From NCBI RefSeq assembly GCF_025766255.1, contig NW_026516666.1, forward strand, positions 496,001 through 560,000: DNA of 64,000 nucleotides. Reading direction: 5' to 3'. This stretch comes from Zychaea mexicana (lineage: Eukaryota; Mucoromycota; Mucoromycetes; Mucorales; Lichtheimiaceae). A program made the position numbers and the translations under genes. The notes beneath the pieces are model-generated. The model did no database searches. It was not told the DNA's origin and saw only the letters and a list, made by a program, of their open reading frames with translations. The stretch's first letter is position 1; every line of letters starts with the position of its first letter. Of this stretch, positions 47,055 to 57,413 are shown piece by piece.

Positions 47055-50000
47055 TTATCGCAAATCATCATCTTCCTCGCTGCCACCAATATCGATCTCC
47101 TCGTCTTCATCGTCTTCTTGGATCGTTGCAAGAACATCGGTTCCAGAGGTTTTTGGTGATGCTGATGATGGAGCTGCATCTGGTGCTTGCGACGGAGCTG
47201 GGGGTGATGGTGATGCTGCTGTCGAGGCAGTACTAGTAGGAGTAACCGTAGTGGTAGTATTAATGGTATTAGCAGGTGTTGTAGTAGTAGCAGTAGTAAC
47301 CGTGTCAGCATGACTTGTTGTTGCCGTCGTCGTCGTCGATGATGATGATGATGATGATGTAGTGATTGCAGGGGTATGTTCTACCACACGATTCGCCAAC
47401 AACTCGTCTGCCGCGGTATGTTGTCGCAACTTGCTTGGCCGTGTGCTATGCTTTTTGTTGTGTAATTTTTTGGTAGGCACCACGACACGTAACGGTGATG
47501 TCAGGCTGCCGCTCCACGAGGCGGATTTTTTGAGTGCCGATGGTGCGATCTTGCCACCTATGCTACGACCGCCAGGACCCTGAGGTCGTCGTCGTGCAGT
47601 TGCTTTGCCATGACGCCGCATCGATGATGATGATGACCCTCCAGCTAAAGGTGACGATGAAAAGCCAGTGGTGGTCGTAGTACTGAGTCGATTGCCTGTC
47701 GTTGCATGTTGCGCTGCTGCCGCTGCTGCCGCTGCCGCTGCTGCTCGACGTGGGTTCTCCATGATCGGACTACTGGCGCGTCGCAACAGTTCTTCCAAAT
47801 CAATCGAACTGCCACTCTCCATGGCATCGATGGCAGCATCGCGCATCCGTTTCATACGCAACCGTACTTCTTCCACATCGGTATCCGTGTCTGTGTCCGC
47901 ATCTTCGTCATCATCGTCTTCATCGACATCAATGTCAACGTCCTCTTCCTCTTCTTGACAACGGTCATCCGAGTCACTACTGTTGACAATATCAACATCG
48001 CTTGACTCGTCGTCCTCTTGCTCTTGTTTCTTCTTTTTCTTGGTTTCCTTCAGAGACTGTTTCCGCTTGCGTTTATTGTTGCTCGTTTTTGCTCCGAGGG
48101 TGGTGATGACAGGGACAGGTTTGGCGGAACGATCAATAACAGAGATGGTGCGCTTGTCTTCTACATCATCATCGTCGTCGTCTTCAAATGTACCCAACAG
48201 TGGCGCTTTTTGTGCAAACTCGACAAATTTGCGTGGATTGTTACTGAGCAAGAACTGATGGAGTTGCGCGGCTGATGTTGTCTGACTGGGTGGTGATAGT
48301 GAACGTGGCAACAACACTTTACCGTTCTTGTTGTTGTTGTTGTTGTTGCTGTCGTCATCGTCATGACCATTATCTGCAGTAGCTGTTGTTGTATCATCTG
48401 AACCACCACTATGACTGCCATCAGGAGTAGCAGTATTCGGAGAAGCACCATGATGACTGTTTGCCCGCAGAGCCTGCAACGTGAGAGACGCCAATCGACT
48501 ATCCTTGGTAGGTGGAAACGGAGATGTGATTGCCGTTCCCGCTGGGGGTGCTACTGTCGTTCGACGAGGCGTCATCATGATGGGCACATTGATCGGCAAA
48601 GGAGACGGGAAATAAGACTCGATCGAATCACTCAAGAACGGACCAAGACGATGTTGAATTGAACAAGTGACCGCCAACTCTTGTGCACGGCGCAATGGGA
48701 TCCAAGTACCATACAACTCACTCTTTTTCCTCGGCATACGTCGTCGTTCCATCTCGAAACTGAGAATCATGCTTCGCTCGCTTTCAGTGTCGATGCCACC
48801 GGCCGTCAACAGTTTGGTGCCATTAATGTAGCCCGAGTCCAGTCGACGCATGATGCGACATTCCGGGAGTACGCTGTCGGTCGGCGCCAGCACCGCCACA
48901 CACACGGGAATGTTGTCGACAATGGTTATGTACATGGGTGGGTTGGTCGGCATCGTCGTATGAACAATCTGTTGATGATGTGGGTCTGTAATAAGAGTAT
49001 TTACAAAAGTAGAAGTCGTCGTTGATGTCGGTGTCGGTGTTGGTGTAGACGTGATGATGGATGGTGTTGGATTGTTGTTGTTGTTGTTGTTGTTAGCAGT
49101 AGTGGATGTGGGTGATGATGTTGTGGAAGGATCTTTTCGCAGCAATAGAGTTTCCAAAGCCGGGAATCGGGCCAATGCTGCTTTGAAATCGGATGCAAAG
49201 TTGGGTGACGGTGTGGTGGAAGAAGAGGACGATGACGAGGGTGTGGATGAAGAAGACGAAGACGAGGATGATGATGATGGCTTGTTGAGCGATTGCAAGT
49301 ATGCTGCAAGTGTTTTTGCTAGATCGAATGTGGATGATAAATGTGCCAGGCCCGGAATGGCGGCTGTCAATTGCTGCAGTGCTGCAATATTTAAATTGGG
49401 TATGCTCAGTGCTTTCAAAAGATCCAACGGTGATGGCACATCGGCGGAAGAACCAGCGGGTTTGTCGCTACCAGTCGCCATCTTTGCTGCTTGCTGCTGT
49501 AACTGCTGTTGCAATTGTTGCTGCTGTTGTGGATGTTGCAGAATCGACAGTGTGGGCGTAAGGAGTGTGTTGATGCCAACTGACTCGGTCGTCTTTTTGC
49601 TGTTAGGTGGCGGTGGTGTTTCCTCGTCGTCTTCAAACTTGACAAAGGATTCATCGTCATCCACTTCAACAGCACTTGCGCTCAGTGCAGCTTGTGTTTG
49701 TTTCGGCGTTAGAGGGGCTGTTGTTGTTGTTGTTGTTGTTGTCGCCATCGTAGCCAGTGACGGTGGGTGCACCTCTTCTTGTTGTAATTGTGCTACACCC
49801 TTTCCATTATCTGATTACAAGAATGAAAGAGAAAGGTCAATGATAAGCCCGAAATGAAAGAGACTATCCTAAAAATGGCATACCAAGCGCGTGATCGTCA
49901 CCTTGCTTTGAATGGTTGCCATCACCATCACTACCACTGACTCCGTCTTCGTCGCCTCCGTCTTCATCATCCAGCGGATCATCAGTCAACAGCTTGGACA

Positions 50001-52905
50001 ATCCCGGTGAGCTCTCTATCTCAAATTCTTCTACCAGCTCGCGAGCACGACTCAATGGTACCCTTATATACACACAATCAGGACATTTAGTTTCCAATTT
50101 TTTTTAAAAAAAAAAGAAAAAGACAAAAGATAACTTACCATGCTCCTCGACATTCAAGTGGACCTTTCGTCAGTGTCACCACCACACGACCGTCCTCGGC
50201 TTCTGCGGCAGCATCAAACGAACCTTTGCCCAACACCGGCCGTGCGGCCTTGCGCAACTGTGTGGCATTCACGTACCCCTCATCGAGATAAAAATGCTGA
50301 CTGTTGCGTCTGTCTTTTGCGCTATCAGCTGCATGACGCGTGCGTAACGCCACATGCTCTGTCGCGCCATCCGTAGAAGCAATGAATCGCAGCACCTTGG
50401 TATCGGGTATATCGTCAGGCGAATCGAGCTGATAACATTCGAGTGGACCCAAAGTCTTTTTGATGATTGAATATTTTTGCTGCTGCTGCTGTTTTTCTCG
50501 TTGTCGAGAAGTTGTTTCTTCTCCTTCTTCATTGTCGTCGACCACGCCTTGTTGTAAAGTTGACGGTGATGCCTCCTTTTCATCTTTTTCCAAAGCAGGC
50601 TCCTCTTTGTCATTTGCAGGTAACGATGGCTGTTGTTGCTGCTGCTGCTGGTCGTTCATGCTATCTTCCTCGCCTCCTTCTCCGTCCTCGTCCGCCAACA
50701 GATTAGCACCCGAGGTTGTGCTTTCATCGGGCCACGACTTTCGCCGGGGCCGTGTGACAATCTCTTGCTCATCGACTTCTTCGAGATCACCTGCCTCTGA
50801 GGAGGAAGCGACCGCAGCAGCCGCTTCGGCCATTCCCCGTGCCGTGCTTGCAAGAAGTGCTCGTTGCAATAACGATGTTTCTTTGCATCCCATCATGGCT
50901 GAAAAGCTTTTCCGCGATGTTGTACGAGCTGCTGATGGGATATATCCGTGGCTGTTGTTGTTTGGGTCTGAGGAGGACGAGGAAGGCGGTTGTTGTTGTT
51001 GTTGAGAGGGTGGAGACGAAGAGGGTGAAGATGACGATGCGCCATTGTTATCGCCGCCAAAGTAGGCTTCCAGTTCTGCAACAGAGACGGATTCGGGAGT
51101 GGCAATGTTGAATGGAAGTTGATGTGCAGTGGATGAATCAAGGAATACCGGAGCATCAAAGTCTTGTTGTTCGTAATTGGTATGACTGTTCACGTTCCAC
51201 ATGTCGTCGCCCATTAACGAAAATGACTGTCGTCTGGCAGTGAGTCGCGGTGATTCTGCTGCGCCATTGGCTACTGCTACTGCTGTTGCTGCTGACTGGT
51301 TGTTGTGATTGTTACTACTATTACTATTATTGATCACTGCTGCTGCTGCTAATCGTTGCTGCTGTTGTTGAAGCAATTGCTGATGCTGATGTGTGTGCTG
51401 TTCGGTAGGTACAGCCATAGCTTGAGCTATACTCGGTCGTCGCGTCACGCTCAGTGAGGATCTCCGGCGTGTTTCGACATCAGCCAATGCTTCTTCGCCT
51501 TTAAGCATTTCCTCATGATAGTCAGAGTATTCGGCCTCACTTTCGTCTTCTTCTTCTTCAGAAGCATCCATTGCACCGGCTTGTGGTGATGGCGGTAGCG
51601 GAGATGACACGGGCGGTGTTGCTGTTGTTGTTGTTGCTGCTGCTGCTGCTGTTTTTGTTGATGTAGTAGCTGCAGCTGTAACAATCGGTTCATGCAGATG
51701 CTTTTGTTTGGCAGCAGCCCCGTTGATTGAAGATGGCGGAGAATAAGATGAAAAGCTAGAAGAGGAAGAGGAAGTCGCGGTAACGGGAGAAAGTGGTAAA
51801 TGATGATGCTGAGTATAATGCTGATGATGATGATGCCTTCGTATCCGCTTGATATGTCGTTCTTCGTCCTCATCTTCGTCCTCCTCATCCTCCTCGTCTT
51901 CTTCTTCTTCTTCGAGTTCATCTGATGCATCGTCAGCGTCTTGTTCGCCACCGACAAAACCTTCTTCCTCTGAATCTGACTCTACTGGTGCTACAGTGGC
52001 AGCAGCAGCAGCAGCAGCCGCAGCAGCCTTTTCTTTTTCTTGTTTTACACGTTTCTTCCATCGTCGGTCCTCTTTTTCTCGTTCACGACGTGTTCGACGG
52101 CGTGAGGAGCGACTCTCACCACCACCACCAGCAGCAGCATTGGACGTGGATTCGGATGATGGCTGTTGTAGACGCAAAGTTGTATCATCTTCAGAAGATA
52201 ATTCTGACAACTGTTGCTGCGCGAGTTGTCGTCGTTGTCGTTTTGATTGGCGCAGTGGATGTTGTTGTTGAGGCTGTGCTGTTGCTATTTCTGCTGCTGC
52301 TGCTGCTGCTGCTGCTGTTGTTGTTGTTGGTTGTGATAATGGCGGAGAGGGAGGTTCGTGACCAGAAGGAGAAGAAGAAGAAGAGGGTGGTTGTTGTTGT
52401 GGTGAGGATGGAGGCTCAGTAGCCAGCGAGTAGTTGATTTTTCGTGAATGGTGTTCGTCGAAATGCTTTGCAAGCAGTGGTGGACGAGGAGGATTGTGTT
52501 CCGCAGCTCTTTTAAAGTGTTGTGATATACGTGAAGAGACCGTGGCAAACGGTGTCGCGCCTCTATTACAAAGATTCAATCAAACAAATCCAAATCAATC
52601 AAAACCTCTGTACTACTATAACCGCCTTGTTCTTTTTTTCTTTCTTTCTTTTACCCTAACGTGGCGTATTTATATTTGACAATGACATTGGCGAGTTCTT
52701 TGGGCGAGCTCGGTTTGTTGCCCATTTTCAAAAGCGCTTTGAGAATGGCGGTAAAGACCTTGTCTTTGGCATCGTCTGGGTGAATAGGCACAGGTAGACC
52801 TTGCTTGTTGGTCTGCTGCTTTGTTGTATGCGGTACAGCCTTTGACGCTTCACCGCCTTGTTGCTCATGTTCAGACGATGTGGTCAATGCTGCTTTATCT
52901 GACAT
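47055..52905 (-). CDS. giant nuclear regulator: GDS1 winged helix plus two APSES-like domains (1869 aa)
   Basis: Four exons: 52655-52905, 50139-52562, 49884-50062 and 47055-49810; the sum, 5610 bases, is in frame. Exon 1 to exon 2 builds a GDS1-type winged helix (about residues 50-120): VFTAILKALLKMGNKPSSPK, KYKYATLGGATPFATVSSRI and SQHFKRAAEHNPPRPPLLAK. A first APSES-like fold is at about residues 790-910 (HFYLDEGYVNATQLRKAARP, then LECRGAWVPLSRARELVEEF across the exon 2/3 join). A second is at about 1230-1330 (CRIMRRLDSGYINGTKLLTA, RKKSELYGTWIPLRRAQELA). Between and after them lie long Ser, Gln, Thr, Asn and acidic tracts and basic clusters such as KRKRKQSLKETKKKKK. APSES domains bind MCB-like DNA sites in Swi4/Mbp1, StuA and Xbp1. 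The likely role is a sequence-specific transcription regulator; targets unknown. Confidence 0.85.
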
Positions 52906-53767
52906 TGGGTGTGTTTGCTTTGTAAAAAAAAAAGAAGTGTGTCTGTGTGTGTGTGTTGATGAGAGAAGTTGAATGGTAGCAGTCTGTATGTCGGAGCGGC
53001 AATGTCGACTAACTCTCTCTCTGGTCGTAGAAACAAGGGTGTCTGTGTGTGTGTGGGGGGGAAGAGACGGGTTTGCGCGAAAGGGTATGTGCGGTGATAG
53101 AGACAGAGAGAGAGAGAGAGAGAAGGAGGGAAAGAAGTGGGTGGTTTGAAAGTGATAGAATAAAAAAAGTAGAACAGAGTGAGTGACAGACAGACAGCAC
53201 ACAAAAAAAAGAGCGAGAGAGAGAGAGAGAGAGAGAGGAGACACCCCGGAAGCTAAAGTTGCCACACACACACGCACACACACACTCTCTCTCTCGCTCT
53301 CTCGCGCTGTCTGGTGTCTGCTATGCACTCTGTGCTCTCTTGAGGGTTTTCCATCATCCATGGCTGTCCATCCTTTTGTCTCAGAGCGGAGTTGGCTTTA
53401 AACGTTTTTTTTTTTTATTTGATCGAACTGTGTTACCCTACTTTAGAAGCAGTAACTAAAGTAAGGAAAGGAGAGACACTCATGAAAAGCGCTTGTCTTT
53501 ATGGACACCGGGCAATGCACTCCAAGACACAGTATCGTTTACAGAAAAAGAATAAAAGCTTTACTTATCTCACTGCATCGAACTGACTGACTGACTGACT
53601 GACTGATTGACCGAAACAAATTTTTTTCTTCCAGTTATGTTGTCAGCATGTCATTTTATTGGATGAAAGAAGACAAATCATGCGGCGTTCAGAATATTTT
53701 GGGTCGGCTTTTAAGTAGAACTACTATTACTAACTACTACTGCTACTACTACTAATATACATTTGGT
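52906..53767. promoter_or_regulatory. upstream region of the GDS1/APSES gene
   Basis: Dense simple repeats: GA runs at 53100-53125 and 53210-53237, CA/CT runs at 53262-53310, and a CTGA tetranucleotide run at 53583-53609. No protein gene. The minus-strand open frame that runs into this area is the 5' UTR of the downstream gene. Confidence 0.45.
53583..53609. repeat. (CTGA)n tetranucleotide repeat
   Basis: About six to seven CTGA units with one change. Confidence 0.9.
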
Positions 53768-55089
53768 TTAATTGGATGATGCTGCTGACATGGATATTGG
53801 TAGTGATACCATTGCTGTTGTAGACCGTGCACATCGATCACCTATTTGAGTGAAAATAAAGGTAGTAAATCATCTATCAGTTGAATTGACAGGAAATTTA
53901 TGCAAACATAAGAAATTGTAGATTGAAGACTTACACAAGATTTCTTTGGATTGACGTCCTGCTCGCTGCTGTTGTTTCTTGTTGCTGTTGCTGCTGCTGT
54001 TATTGTCAAGGGTGTTTTCATCAGCAGCAGCAACGACATTGAAAAGCGTACGCTCATGCCAGCGCTTGGCCGTGTGGACTGCGCATCGAGAGCATTGTTG
54101 TTTTTGGTCTTCTTGCTGCTGACCGTTCAAAGCGCCGCGTGAAATTTTGGTTTTACCATCGGGCTGTATTGTCACTACCCGACGTTTTCGGCTTACTTTT
54201 TCACTATTGACAAATTGGATATTAGCGTTTTGGTGTCGTCATTTCCCCCCCCCCGGGAAGGGTAACGGGTAGTAGTGGTAGTGGTAGTGCTAGCAACTTA
54301 CTAGAGGCCACAGGCATTGCACAAGAGCCATCGGGTTACTGGGCCACGTCGCCATGTTGGCGTCTTTGTTGCTCCACAGTTGGCACATTTCTTCTTGTCC
54401 TTGGGCTTGTCCGCTCGCTTTGACTTGCGCTTGATGATGAGGCTTGATGATGCCCTAGTAGGAGCAGTGACAGTAGCAGAAGGAGGAGGAGGAGGAGGAG
54501 CACGACCGAGAAGAAGAGTAGTAGTAGTCGGAGGCGGCATGCATGGATAGACGGATGGCAATGGAGGAGGCATTAATCCAGGTGCAAAGAAACCAGGCAT
54601 CGCTGTAGGATCAGGCGGAGTTGGGGGCATGGACGAAGAAGACGAAGAATAAGCGCATGACGGTGGTAGTGGTAGTGTTGGCTCACACCAAGACGTTTGC
54701 TGGTGTTGGTGTTGTTCTGCTACTGCTGATGTCACAATCACCGCCGCTGCAGCAGGAGAGTTGCAGGATGGCATAAGAGGAGGCGTGTGTGGATGATCTG
54801 AAAAGACAGAAGGAGGGCCTTCGGCAAACACGGTGTCGATGGACATATCGCCACCAGCAGCAGAAGCAGCAGCATGAGCAGCAGCATGAGTGCCCGATGG
54901 TGTAAAAGTACCACTGGTGCTTGGAGCACTGTCGCAATAGGGCGGCGTATCCACTCGGTCGAGCATGGGGCTCATGTCATATCCGGTGCTGTGATGGTAG
55001 GGACTTGGATACGGTGTAGTATCCATCCAGTTGGGATAAGGGCAGTATGATGGGGAACCGACATGGTTGTGATGGTGGCTAGTGTCCAT
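53768..55089 (-). CDS. GATA zinc-finger transcription factor (about 376 aa)
   Basis: GATA factors bind WGATAR sites and in fungi control nitrogen use, iron uptake, light response or development. Exon 1 (54302-55089) ends inside the finger and joins 53935-54203. The finger reads KKCANCGATKTPTWRRGP and then VTRWLLCNACGLY-EKVSRKR, i.e. C-x2-C-x18-C-x2-C followed by a basic tail. Before the finger lies a KRKSKRADKPKDKKK basic stretch; the N-terminal two thirds are Ser/Pro/His/Ala-rich. The ATG at 55089 (MDTSHHHNHVGSPSYC) is the first in frame; the open frame continues about 35 codons upstream without ATG, so a short leader exon is possible. The last exon is uncertain: the phase-consistent join ends at 53768, but another frame there, ending at 53752, looks more protein-like (GLQQQWYHYQYPCQQHHPIK). 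Confidence 0.8.
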
Positions 55090-55760
55090 GATCCTTTGGT
55101 CGTTGTTGTTGTTGTTGTTGCTGTTGTTGTAAGGTAGAGAAGAAGAAGAAGAAGAAGGAGAAAGGTTACTTTTCCTCGAACCCTTCCCTTCCACAATTTA
55201 TACAGTGGTGTGGTACGCGCAGACTTAGCAAAAGAATTCATGCGAACTGGAGAGAGTTCCATGCTATTCATTGTTGTTGTTGTTGTTGTCTCAGGTAGAG
55301 ACATATGCGAGATGCACACACAGACAGACATAGCACACATTCTATGACTCCCTCTCTTACTCCTGAGCCAAAAGGCGCTAACAAGACCCCCACGAATTTA
55401 TCAATATTGCTTTGTTTTTTGTTTATGCCTACCTACCCCTCTGGCCCCCCAGTACAGAAAAGAGGGTGTCTCCTTTAAATGTTGACACAACCCTTCTTTT
55501 CCATCATCATCATCATCATCGTTGGTGCCGGTGATTCAGCCAGACCTTTTTTTCTTCATCCGAGATAGCGTCGTCTCCTGACAACCCCCCCCCCGAGAAA
55601 CACTTTACGTCCGCATATGATCGGCCATGCATGATAGCACGCTAAAAAGGAATTAGAATTGACACTATGTAGCTTTTTCTTATGCTTTTGACCCCAAGAA
55701 GGGTGAGGGGGGTGGTGGGTATATCTATATTTCTTCTACATATGAGTTTTGGGGACCTTG
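55090..55760. other. upstream region of the GATA gene, 3' flank of CTF8
   Basis: Homopolymer runs and a CAT repeat near 55505-55520. Nothing coding beyond the possible leader of the GATA gene at 55195-55340. Confidence 0.4.
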
Positions 55761-56280
55761 TTAATTTATCCCACCAATACGCGTTAGACCACGTAAACTC
55801 TCTTGCACCACCAGACCCGGTCGTAGAGAAAACACATATTTCTCCCGCAGGATCGTCACTGTATCATACTTGACAGCTGCTACTGGGGTGTCATCGGTCG
55901 TCGTATCCATTGCTGTCTGATCGTCTTGCTGCCGTTTCCGTATCACTGCAAATGGTTTGGCCAACTTGACTTTTTTGCCTTCCAATCGATGGTGTCCTAC
56001 AACAACGGTTGCTTTGTCCTTTTTTTTTTTAGATGAATTCGAGGGGTGGGGGGTGTGGGGGTAACGGGTTGGGGAAAAAGGGGATAAGGTGTATGTTAGG
56101 TCTATCGTTCAAAACGAGTGGGTTCATATGGCACTTTATTACATTGGTCATTGTAAGGTCACCCATTTTGAGACTTTGGACTTGGGACTCGGAACTTTGG
56201 AAATGGCCTTGGAATTCGAGCAAGACGAGACTTGGTTCTTTCTGAGAAGACTGTAATGGACAAATGACAGCGCAGACCAT
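55761..56280 (-). CDS. CTF8: Ctf8, subunit of the Ctf18-RFC clamp loader (131 aa)
   Basis: Ctf8, with Dcc1 and Ctf18, forms the alternative RFC complex that loads PCNA and supports sister-chromatid cohesion. Two exons (56143-56280, 56018-55761) joined by a GTAATA donor and an A-rich AAG acceptor. The protein reads VLLEFQGHFQSSESQ, then MGDLTMTN joined to DKATVVVGHHRLEGKKVKLA and KPFAVIRKR. The GxL..(x)n..GHHxLxGKxVxLxKPxAV pattern is the Ctf8 core. The C-terminal YDTVTILREKYVFSLRP strand matches the usual end of the family, and the length is typical. The acceptor is unusual in being preceded by ten A on the coding strand instead of pyrimidines, so the join rests on frame and family match. It shares its upstream region with CDT2. 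Confidence 0.82.
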
Positions 56281-56412
56281 TGTAGTAGTAGTAGTAGTAG
56301 TAGTAGCAGTATGTATGTCACTTGACCTGGGGCGAAAAAAAGGAACAGCGGAGGTTACATGAATAGGGTTGTTGTACCCGAAAAGAAAAAAAAACGCGAA
56401 AAGTGGGAATAG

Positions 56413-56418
56413 ACGCGT
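56413..56418. promoter_or_regulatory. candidate MCB (MluI box) upstream of CTF8
   Basis: ACGCGT, 133 bases upstream of the CTF8 ATG. MCB sites are bound by MBF-type (APSES) complexes in yeasts. A hexamer alone is weak evidence; it also occurs elsewhere in the window by chance. Confidence 0.35.
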
Positions 56419-57272
56419 CTTTTTGGATTCTTTCGGAGTAAATGTAATTAAAACTGTTTACGTGCATCAGCACGTGCTTTCTCTCTCTCTCTCTCTCTCT
56501 CTCGTTCTAAACATAACTCTTGTCGCCGCATGGTAAAACATATAGTAATCCTTCTTTCTTTCTCTCTTCTCCTTTTTGCGTGCTAGAAATATAGTTTAAT
56601 TAAAAAACAACGCGGAATCATCCCGAACAAAACTGCTTTTTATATTAAGCTCACGAAATATAAGGAGGAAACGATCGTTGTTCTTTTTCTTTTTTGATGC
56701 ATAAACGTCGTGGATGGCACAGAAATAATCGTAACCTCTTGCATGAAAACCAAAACCAACCTTTTTTCCTGTGCAAGTGATGCATCCTATCCTATCTTAT
56801 TAAAAAGGAGTTTTTTTTTTTCTCGAGGCATGCTTTTACATTGCTCAAGAAGAACCTGATACTGACATGCTTAGAGTAAATAGACACACGCTGTGTTGCT
56901 CCACGGGGAAAAGAGCAGCAGCAGTTGCAGTTGCAGTTGCATTCATCTGGATAATTCTGTCGGGAATGTGTGGTCCGTGTGATGTATCATGCTTCCCATT
57001 GTTTAGATATTTAGTACTTGAAAATGCGAGCATAAAAAAAAGGGTAAAGCAAACCTGTTTTTTTCTTCAATCGTTAATGCTTGTTGTGTGGCCCCCCCCC
57101 CCAAATTATGCGATTTGCACAAATGACGACACTTATAAAGTTAGGGATGGTTATCACGGGGACTGATTAAATGGGCAAGTCAGGGAAGGAGGGGGGAGGC
57201 TCTTTCAACGGTGGTTGGGCCACGGCGGGAAAAAAAAAAGAAAAAAGTAAAAATTGAATTTACGCGCACGCG

Positions 57273-57278
57273 ACGCGT
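57273..57278. promoter_or_regulatory. candidate MCB (MluI box) upstream of CDT2
   Basis: ACGCGT, 136 bases upstream of the CDT2 ATG, in a local cluster of overlapping CGCG. In fission yeast cdt2 is transcribed under MBF, which makes the site plausible. Confidence 0.4.
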
Positions 57279-57413
57279 TCGCGCTTTCTCTGTTCATTGT
57301 CTTCTCCTTGTTACGCCTTGCCTCCCCTTTTTCCTTTACCTCGTACCCCCAGAAAAATCAATAACTATAAAGCGTTTTTATTATACCCTCCCTCTCTCTT
57401 TGAATCCCCTAAA

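Larger units (their letters stand above)
56281..57413. promoter_or_regulatory. divergent intergenic region between CTF8 and CDT2
   Basis: Shared upstream region of two S-phase genes. It contains a TAG repeat near 56281-56306, a CT run near 56480-56503, and two ACGCGT hexamers (56413-56418 and 57273-57278), each about 135 bases from the nearer start codon. The second sits in a CG-rich cluster (TACGCGCACGCGACGCGTTC). Confidence 0.45.

Noticed and set aside
49051..49857. 268-codon plus-strand frame opposite the APSES gene
   Set aside because: Valine/aspartate/serine runs mirror the Asn, Ser and Thr repeats of the real gene.
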